This document shows, in pieces, positions 34,257 through 40,170 of a stretch of DNA of 42,147 nt (the stretch's first letter is position 1; every line of letters starts with the position of its first letter). Origin of the DNA: JAVBOP01 sp031550405 (GTDB taxonomy: Bacteria; Bacteroidota; Ignavibacteria; Kapaibacteriales; UBA2268). The stretch is taken from the NCBI GenBank assembly GCA_031550405.1, contig JAVBOP010000049.1:1-42147 (forward strand), in the 5' to 3' direction. A program made the position numbers and the translations under genes. A model generated the notes under the pieces. That model was not told the DNA's origin. It did not search any database and saw nothing but the letters and a program-made list of their open reading frames with translations.

Positions 34257-34521
34257 AATACCTCCATTTTTAGATAAAATAGTTTATAAATTTGTAGCGC
34301 ATAGTGCTACTTCATATTAAATTAGTGGATAAAAGTACAAGGTTATATTATGTATTTTTTCTGATATAACCAAATTTTTACTGACAAAATTAATTAAAAA
34401 ATAAAGTAATGCAAAATTTTAATAAGGATATCCACATTTTTTGAAAAAAACATTGAAATTTACGCAATATCCCATACATATAATCCGTTTATATCTAACT
34501 GTGATGTGATGCCTATACAGC

Positions 34522-34543
34522 TTTATGAATAATTTTTCATAAA
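34522..34543. repeat. 22-bp palindrome, copy 13 (TTTATGAA-TAATTT-TTCATAAA)
   Basis: Perfect 8-bp arms. Left flank of the REP-like element. Confidence 0.88.
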
Positions 34544-34550
34544 TAACTGT

Positions 34551-34663
34551 CGTTCTGAGCGCAACGAAGAATCTGCACCACACATTAGTCCCCTCATTGC
34601 CAAGGAGGGGAAGACATGCAATGCCATTCCCTCTCGTTTCCAAGAATGAGGTTAGGGTGTGGT
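34551..34663. repeat. REP/BIME-like structured element
   Basis: It begins CGTTCTGAGCGCAACGAAGA, a spelling I associate with dispersed intergenic repeats in related genomes. It then holds two related blocks in opposite orientation: ACCACAC (34577-34583) and GTGTGGT (34657-34663) form the outer arms. CCCCTC-attgccaag-GAGGGG (34590-34610) is a hairpin in the first block. The second block (CCCTCTCG...AATGAGG) is a diverged inverted copy. The GC content is well above the surroundings. Confidence 0.55.
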
Positions 34664-34664
34664 C

Positions 34665-34686
34665 TTTATGAAAAAAAAATCATAAA
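34665..34686. repeat. 22-bp palindrome, copy 14 (TTTATGA-A8-TCATAAA)
   Basis: Perfect 7-bp arms, same total length of 22. Right flank of the REP-like element, 42 bases before the ptb start. Confidence 0.8.
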
Positions 34687-34728
34687 ACATATAATATTTT
34701 AATAATCTACTATAACATAAGGTTAATT

Positions 34729-35625
34729 ATGAACATCACTAAACTTGATGATTTAGTTAAAATTGCTTCCGCAAAAGGGAAAAAAACTGTTGCAGTTGCG
34801 GCGGCAGATGACGACCACGTTTTACACGCTATTTCCGCAGCGCGCAAAGCTGGCATTATTGAGGCGATTTTTGTAGGGCATGCCGAAAATATCAATAAAA
34901 TTGCAGGCGCTGAAAATATTGATATTTCTGGAATACAAATAATAGATGAGCCGAACGCTGCCGTTGCTGCCAAAAAAGCCGTTGAGGTTGTCAATAATGG
35001 CAATGCGCAAATTTTGATGAAAGGCTTGGTTTCCACCGCCGATTTTTTGCGTGCCGTTTTGAATAAGGAAGTTGGACTTAGAACTAATAATTTATTGAGT
35101 CACATAGGTCTTTTTGAATTGCCTAACTATCATAAACTATTAGCTCTTACGGATGCAGCGCAGAATGTTGCACCGACTTTTGAGGAAAAAATACAAATTT
35201 TGAATAATTCGGTATCCTGCTTGAACAGATTGGGTGTAGCATGTCCGAAAGTGGCAGTATTAGCTGCTGTTGAGACTGTAAACCCCAAGATGGAAGTTAC
35301 AATTCACGCTTCCATGATGGTTCAAATGAATCGCCGCAAGCAGATTAAAAATTGCATTATCGATGGTCCTTTGGCGCTTGACAATGCGGTCTCGAAAGAA
35401 GCATGCGACCATAAGGGCATTGTTTCCGAAGTTGGCGGTGATGCGGACTTGCTGTTTGCGCCCAATATTGAAGTTGGCAATGCCCTCTACAAAGCCTTTA
35501 ATTATTTGGCGGGCGGCACCATTGCAGGAGCAATTTTAGGCGCCAAAGTGCCGATAGTTCTCACTTCCCGCGCAGATTCCAACCGTTCCAAATATATGTC
35601 TATTGCTTTGGCGGCATCATATTAG
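34729..35625 (+). CDS. ptb: Phosphate butyryl/acetyltransferase
   Basis: 298 residues. It transfers an acyl group between CoA and phosphate (butyryl-CoA to butyryl phosphate or the acetyl equivalent). Family blocks: VAAADDDHVLHAISAARKAGI near the start, ILMKGLVSTADFLRAVLNKEVGLR, LLSHIGLFELP, LALTDAAQNVAPT, VAVLAAVETVNPKM, IDGPLALDNAVS, GDADLLFAPNIEVGNALYKAFNYLAGG and the VPIVLTSRADS end. The length suits Ptb rather than Pta (about 330). No butyrate kinase (buk) follows; a terminator does, so the kinase step must be encoded elsewhere. Acyl-chain preference cannot be read from the sequence. Confidence 0.88.
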   Translation: MNITKLDDLVKIASAKGKKTVAVAAADDDHVLHAISAARKAGIIEAIFVGHAENINKIAGAENIDISGIQIIDEPNAAVAAKKAVEVVNNGNAQILMKGLVSTADFLRAVLNKEVGLRTNNLLSHIGLFELPNYHKLLALTDAAQNVAPTFEEKIQILNNSVSCLNRLGVACPKVAVLAAVETVNPKMEVTIHASMMVQMNRRKQIKNCIIDGPLALDNAVSKEACDHKGIVSEVGGDADLLFAPNIEVGNALYKAFNYLAGGTIAGAILGAKVPIVLTSRADSNRSKYMSIALAASY

Positions 35626-35643
35626 GCATATTATTCACTATAT

Positions 35644-35699
35644 AAAGGCAGGATACAGAGGCGCAAAGACAAACTCCATCCTGCCTTTGTAGTTTTTTT
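35644..35699. terminator. Terminator between ptb and cheV
   Basis: Perfect 11-bp stem AAAGGCAGGAT (35644-35654) / ATCCTGCCTTT (35678-35688), 23-base loop, T7 from 35693. It lies between convergent genes; on the minus strand no U-run follows closely, so it mainly serves ptb. Confidence 0.8.
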
Positions 35700-35707
35700 A
35701 ATAAGGG

Positions 35708-36676
35708 TTATGCAATAACTGGGTTCTTATTGACTAACGAACTGTCGGAAATTAATAGCCTTACAACTTCTAATAATTCGCCTATTTGAGGCTTGGTCAG
35801 CTGTGCGTCTGCACCCACAGTTTGACCTTTGTGGTATAAATCAGGCGTGATAAGGGACGAAAACAATACCACCGGCAGCTGCTTTAATACCGAGTGGGTT
35901 TTGATATTTTTCGTCAAAGTGTATCCGTCCATTTCGGGCATTTCAATATCTGAAATCACGATAGAGCACAGAGACTTAATATTGGCGCCTGCCTGCACCT
36001 CTTTTGCGATTTCCTTCATGCGGTTCCAACAAGCTCCGCCATCCTTATAGGATTCAATTTGAAAGCCCGCTGAAATTAGCCTGTCGGTAATCATTTTCCT
36101 GATAATAGTGGAGTCCTCAGCCGTGATAGCAATAGGTTTGCCCTCAATCACTTTGATGTCGTCCTTGAACTCCTCAATAGCAGATTTCGGGTCAATATCG
36201 GCGACGATTTTCTCGACATCGAGCATCAGAATATTATTCTCCTCCAAGCGCACAAGCCCGATAATACACGACTTTTCGGCGTCAAATTCCTGCATTGTAT
36301 CAGGCGAAACGATTTGAGTCCAGGAAATTCGATGAATGCGGTTAACGTCGTTTACAATAAAACCAACTTTTAATTTATTAAATTCGGCAATCACCATTTT
36401 GCAGTTCGCCGACTTATTCTCCTGTCCATACAGGAACTTGCATAAATCGACGGCAGGATATATATACCCGCGAAGCCTGAACACGCCATACACAACATCC
36501 GGCAGATTCGGCATTTTGGTCAATTCCGGCATCCGTATTATTTCTCGGACTTTCGCCACATTTACGCCAAAAGATTGCCGTATTCGCTTTTTATCTTTTT
36601 GGATATATTCGAGGACAAACTCCACAACTTCAAATTCATTCGTGCCTGTTTCCAGCAATATATTAGTTTTTGCCAT
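35708..36676 (-). CDS. cheV: CheV-type chemotaxis coupling protein
   Basis: 322 residues. The N-terminal CheW domain (about 10-160: NEFEVVEFVLEY, NVAKVREIIRMPELTKMPNLPDVVYGVFRLRGYIYPAVDL, KVGFIVNDVNRIHRISW) couples receptors to the CheA kinase. The C-terminal receiver domain (about 175-310) has AEDSTIIRKM, phospho-Asp in VISDIEMPEMDG, VVLFSSLI, and Lys in AQLTKP. This CheW-REC order is CheV, thought to tune receptor-kinase coupling. It implies a chemotaxis system, hence some form of motility, encoded elsewhere. No other che gene is adjacent. Confidence 0.93.
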   Translation of the reverse strand: MAKTNILLETGTNEFEVVEFVLEYIQKDKKRIRQSFGVNVAKVREIIRMPELTKMPNLPDVVYGVFRLRGYIYPAVDLCKFLYGQENKSANCKMVIAEFNKLKVGFIVNDVNRIHRISWTQIVSPDTMQEFDAEKSCIIGLVRLEENNILMLDVEKIVADIDPKSAIEEFKDDIKVIEGKPIAITAEDSTIIRKMITDRLISAGFQIESYKDGGACWNRMKEIAKEVQAGANIKSLCSIVISDIEMPEMDGYTLTKNIKTHSVLKQLPVVLFSSLITPDLYHKGQTVGADAQLTKPQIGELLEVVRLLISDSSLVNKNPVIA

Positions 36677-36818
36677 TTTTCACTCCATTAGGTTTAATCT
36701 AACCACAGACATAGTATACGGTAAATTGCGAAAAAATATTATATCTGCAGGTTGCACTTTTATTACCCTTCTATCTTCGGAATAACATGCCGCAAACTGA
36801 AGCAAGGCATGAGGTAGA

Positions 36819-36840
36819 AATATTAATTTTTTTTAATAAA
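36819..36840. repeat. 22-bp palindrome, copy 15 (AATATTAA-TTTTTT-TTAATAAA)
   Basis: Two arm mismatches. It lies between the divergent cheV and ABC-2 permease genes, 34 bases upstream of the permease -7 box. Confidence 0.6.
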
Positions 36841-36873
36841 TGTGAAGTGTATGTGTAATTATGTAAAAAAATG

Positions 36874-36881
36874 TATTTTTG
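36874..36881 (+). promoter_or_regulatory. Candidate -7 element of the ABC-2 permease gene
   Basis: TATTTTTG matches TAnnTTTG, with TATG at 36850-36853 as a weak -33 (20-base spacing). It excludes the longer frame start at 36842 and supports ATG 36917. Confidence 0.4.
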
Positions 36882-36916
36882 TGCTTGTTTTAATATTGCA
36901 GCGAGAACGCATAAAT

Positions 36917-38215
36917 ATGGTAAGTTCTAAAATTTGGATAATAATTAAACATGAATATGTGGCGAAAATCAAAACGAAAGGCTTTATTATAAGCACGATT
37001 GCAGCGCCTGTTTTTATGGTTGCAATAATCGCAATCCCGGCATTTGTAACGTATTTGACGATGTCGTCGGATGATAAGCATGAAAAAATTGCCATTGTCG
37101 ATAAAACCGATATGCTTGCTCAAAAAATTATCGGCAACGATGCAACTGACTATTTTACAACAGATGAGCCTGAAAATATTTTGCAGAATAAAATTTTGAA
37201 CGGCGAAATCAGCGGCGCCTTGATTTTAAATGAAAATACGCTTGCAAGCGGCACTGCCAAAATATTGACAAGCGAAAATACAGGTCTGAAATTTATCGAC
37301 AGGCTGCGGGATAAAGTTAATGCGGTTTTGAAAGAGCAGCGGCTGGCAGCGGCTGGTATCAGCCAGGAAACAATCGATTTGGTGAATGCCAACGTGCAGT
37401 TTGAAACGATAAAGGTAACGGCAAAGGGCGTTGAAGAGGATAATTCTGAATTTTTTTCAACGCTGGGCTATATTCTGGGATTTGTCATGTATGGGCTTAT
37501 GGTGCTTTATGGGCAACAGGTCATGCAAAGCGTTATTGAGGAAAAATCGAACCGTATAATTGAAGTTTTGGCTTCTTCCGCCAAGCCTTTTCAAATCATG
37601 TTCGGCAAGGTTGTAGGTATTGGTGCTGTTGGCTTGACACAGGTTGTAGCCTGGCTTGCAATAAGCGGCATTGCCTTATTTTTTGCAGGACAGTTGATGG
37701 ATCCAGCCTCAACCATTTCGAGCACTGTACGCTCCAATCCCGCAGCCAGTCAGGAAATGATAAGCATGTTAAATACAATGAAATTACCCACTATTTCTCC
37801 TTTGCTTGTAGTCGGCTTTATTTTTTATTTTCTTTCTGGATATTTCATTTACGCCACACTGTTTGCTGCCATTGGGTCATCGGTTGACCAGCTGCAAGAC
37901 GCCGGCAGTCTGTCAGCGCCTCTAACCTTAGTTGTCATACTGCCAATTTTATGTATTCCCAATGTGATGCTGAATCCGGAGGGAACGCTCGCTGTGGTGC
38001 TGTCGCTATTCCCATTTTTCTCGCCAATACTGATGGTAGCAAGAGTTGCAGCGATTTCCGTTCCGCTTTGGCAAATCATTTTATCGGTCGTATTATTAGT
38101 GGCAACATTCATTTGCTGTCTAAAAGCTGCCGCAAAAATATACAGAGTAGCCATGCTGAGCTACGGCAAAAAGCCAAGTTTCAAGGACATATTCAAATGG
38201 ACATTCGCAAAGTAA
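36917..38215 (+). CDS. ABC-2 type permease (NatB-like)
   Basis: 432 residues from ATG 36917. The family start (MVSSKIWIIIKHEYVAKIKTKGFIIST) and the promoter position reject the 25-codon extension. One transmembrane helix (about 22-48) is followed by a large extracytoplasmic domain (about 50-190) and five or six helices in the C-half. EEKSNRIIEVLASSAKPFQIMFGKVVGIGAVGLTQV is the ABC-2 signature region that couples to the ATPase. This is the NatB/YhaP group (Na+ or drug efflux). The ATP-binding NatA partner, normally directly upstream, is missing here. Convergent with the decarboxylase gene. Confidence 0.85.
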   Translation: MVSSKIWIIIKHEYVAKIKTKGFIISTIAAPVFMVAIIAIPAFVTYLTMSSDDKHEKIAIVDKTDMLAQKIIGNDATDYFTTDEPENILQNKILNGEISGALILNENTLASGTAKILTSENTGLKFIDRLRDKVNAVLKEQRLAAAGISQETIDLVNANVQFETIKVTAKGVEEDNSEFFSTLGYILGFVMYGLMVLYGQQVMQSVIEEKSNRIIEVLASSAKPFQIMFGKVVGIGAVGLTQVVAWLAISGIALFFAGQLMDPASTISSTVRSNPAASQEMISMLNTMKLPTISPLLVVGFIFYFLSGYFIYATLFAAIGSSVDQLQDAGSLSAPLTLVVILPILCIPNVMLNPEGTLAVVLSLFPFFSPILMVARVAAISVPLWQIILSVVLLVATFICCLKAAAKIYRVAMLSYGKKPSFKDIFKWTFAK

Positions 38216-38244
38216 GCGTAATGCCATCTTAGCATATATAGTTT

Positions 38245-38274
38245 AAGATATGGATATTCCCGTATCCATATCTT
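38245..38274. terminator. Hairpin between convergent permease and decarboxylase genes
   Basis: Perfect 12-bp stem AAGATATGGATA / TATCCATATCTT with the 6-base loop TTCCCG. It overlaps the decarboxylase stop codon (38273-38275). No long T-run follows on either strand, so termination strength is uncertain. Confidence 0.6.
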
Positions 38275-39679
38275 ACAGCTTCCTTATTGCGAGGCGGATT
38301 GCGGAGTGGGCAGAGGTTATATGGCGGTGTTCGATATTAGTTTGGGCTACAACAAAACGTAACGCATATATGCCGTTCAATGTAGTATGTGTCATGTATA
38401 TCTTGCCAGAATTATTAATTTTTTTTAATAATTCCCGATTCAGTGCGTTCAAATCACCAATATATTTAGCAGGATTATAGCGGAAACATATAGTATTCAG
38501 CGGCACAGGCGCCAAAATCTCAATATCGCCATCCTGTTGCAGCTTCGCCAGCATCTCCTTAGTCAGTGCAAGATGCAGCCTGATTTTTTCCTGCAAGCCA
38601 GCAATACCAAAGGAACGAATGACAAACCACAGCTTTAGCGCACGAAAACGCCGACCAAGCGGCACACCCCAATCGCGGTAATTATTCACGTTATTATCAT
38701 GCTGAGTCTTGAGATATTCAGGCGTGATGGCGAAAGTATTGACAAGCGTCTGGGCATCTTTTACGAAATATGCAGAGCAATCAAAATTAGTGAACAGCCA
38801 CTTGTGAGGATTAAAAACGAAAGAATCGGCATGCTGAACGCCTTGCAAATGGTGGCGATATTCTGGCAAAATCAGTGCAGAGCCAGCCAGCGCAGCATCG
38901 ATATGATACCACAGATTATATTTTTGGGCAATCTCGGCAATATCCGGTATGCTATCCAGCGCCGTGGTGCCTGTTGTGCCGAAAGCCGCAATCACCATAA
39001 GAGGGATATATCCATTCTCTAAGTCATTGATTATATTGCAGTTTAAGTCGCTAACATCCATTGTAAAATCATCTTTTGTTTTGATTTTAACCAAATTATT
39101 GCTGCCTATGCCTGATATGCGCACCGCCTTGTCGATGGAAGAATGGGCATCGATCGAGCAATATATTCTGAATTTATTTTCATTTAATCCAATACCATTG
39201 CTTTCAAAATGGCTATATCTTTCTCTTGCAGACAGTACTGCGGCAAGTGTTGCTGTTGAAGCAGTATCTTGTATAACTCCCGTAAAATAAGACGGTAAGC
39301 CTATCATGCCACGCAGCCAGTTCATTACCAGCTCTTCCAGTTCGGCAGCTGCCGGCGATGTTTCCCACAGCATACATTGCGCGCCCAGCGCAGCTGCCAA
39401 AAGCTCGCCGATTATAGATGGAAAACTGTTGTTTGCGGGGAAATAGGCATGGAAATTCGGGCTTTGCCAGTGGGTGATGCCGGGCATGATTTTTTTCTCG
39501 AAATCGGCAAATATATCATCAAAATTCTCAGGATATTCAGGTGGATTTTGACCAAGCGAATCGTACACATCGCGTGGTCTAACCTGTGATTTTACAGGGT
39601 ATTGCTCTATATTTTCAAAATAGCCGCAAATCCAGTCTATAGCTTTATATCCTGTCTGTCTAAATTCTTCTATATTCAT
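38273..39679 (-). CDS. PLP-dependent group II amino-acid decarboxylase (aromatic type)
   Basis: 468 residues, the usual length. It removes the carboxyl group of an (aromatic) amino acid to give an amine. Motifs: N-terminal YKAIDWICGYFENIEQYPV, then ITHWQSPNFHAYFPANNSFPSIIGELLAAAL, VIQDTASTATLAAVLSARE, WYHIDAALAGSALILPEYRHHLQGVQHADSF, and NPHKWLFTNFDC with the Lys that binds PLP. The HIDAALAG motif has Leu where animal DOPA decarboxylases have Tyr. The FVVAQTNIEHRH end also fits. Substrate may be Tyr, Trp, Phe or DOPA. No amine/amino-acid antiporter is adjacent, so an acid-resistance role is not supported by context. Confidence 0.88.
   Translation of the reverse strand: MNIEEFRQTGYKAIDWICGYFENIEQYPVKSQVRPRDVYDSLGQNPPEYPENFDDIFADFEKKIMPGITHWQSPNFHAYFPANNSFPSIIGELLAAALGAQCMLWETSPAAAELEELVMNWLRGMIGLPSYFTGVIQDTASTATLAAVLSARERYSHFESNGIGLNENKFRIYCSIDAHSSIDKAVRISGIGSNNLVKIKTKDDFTMDVSDLNCNIINDLENGYIPLMVIAAFGTTGTTALDSIPDIAEIAQKYNLWYHIDAALAGSALILPEYRHHLQGVQHADSFVFNPHKWLFTNFDCSAYFVKDAQTLVNTFAITPEYLKTQHDNNVNNYRDWGVPLGRRFRALKLWFVIRSFGIAGLQEKIRLHLALTKEMLAKLQQDGDIEILAPVPLNTICFRYNPAKYIGDLNALNRELLKKINNSGKIYMTHTTLNGIYALRFVVAQTNIEHRHITSAHSAIRLAIRKL
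38411..38432. repeat. 22-bp palindrome-like sequence, copy 16, inside the decarboxylase gene
   Basis: ATTATTAA-TTTTTT-TTAATAAT has perfect 8-bp arms and the right length. It encodes LLKKINNS in a stretch where the family normally has similar residues, so coincidence is possible. Confidence 0.35.
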
Positions 39680-39854
39680 TATTTTAAAAACTTTTAAAAA
39701 AAAGGCAAAATTTCAGAAAGCAAATATGCAAAAATATATCGAAATAAGTATTATTAGCATAATTTGGTATTATTATAGCATCCTCTCCAGTAAGTTATTT
39801 AATTTTAAATTGTTTATGACATAAACGAGTTAATTATTACGCGCAATACGTACG

Positions 39855-39876
39855 ATTATTAAAAAATATTCATAAA
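39855..39876. repeat. 22-bp palindrome, copy 17 (ATTATTAA-AAAATA-TTCATAAA)
   Basis: Reverse complement matches copy 2 at 21 of 22 positions. Confidence 0.75.
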
Positions 39877-40085
39877 ACAGTCTGTCTTTGGATGAAAAAG
39901 CGAGAATAGCGGGCATATTGGGCTTAAAGCGCCGCGCCAGCAAAAATCGTTGAAATAGACGGGCTTCATACATGTATGTATGTCTAAAAAAAGACGCTTA
40001 TGGATAGAAGTATAACATCAGAATTATATACTGCTTAGCAATATTTAAAAGGAAAACCGAATGCTGTTCCAAATCAGAAAATATG

Positions 40086-40116
40086 ATTGAATGTTCGCTA
40101 TTTTTTCGTATATTTG
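40086..40116 (+). promoter_or_regulatory. Promoter of the mutase gene
   Basis: ATTG (40086-40089), 19 bases, TATATTTG (40109-40116): a full -7 match and a 3-of-4 -33 match. Leader of about 50 bases before ATG 40171, with AGGT near the start. Confidence 0.5.
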
Positions 40117-40170
40117 CTACAATTTTTAATTGATAAAATAAATTACAACTATTATACACAGGTAAACACA

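Larger units (their letters stand above)
34257..34728. other. Intergenic region with REP doublet and two 22-bp palindromes
   Basis: 472 bases. From left: the palindrome GTAGC-GCATAGT-GCTAC (34294-34310), AT-rich filler, palindrome copy 13, a GC-richer structured element (34551-34663), palindrome copy 14, then the ptb leader. No gene seen. Confidence 0.6.
39680..40170. other. Intergenic region upstream of the mutase gene
   Basis: 491 bases. It holds palindrome copy 17 (39855-39876). Directly after it is a GC-richer piece (about 39890-40020) with the local palindrome CATACATGTATG and flanking AGAC/GTCT pairs. A promoter at 40086-40116 follows. No cobalamin riboswitch box (GCCACTG-type) was found, although the downstream enzyme family uses B12. 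Confidence 0.55.

Noticed and set aside
36336..36785. 149-codon plus-strand frame over cheV
   Set aside because: Antisense to the CheW domain of cheV; no start context and no recognisable motif.
39680..40170. Cobalamin riboswitch upstream of the mutase
   Set aside because: No B12-box (GCCACTG-type) sequence or matching fold visible.
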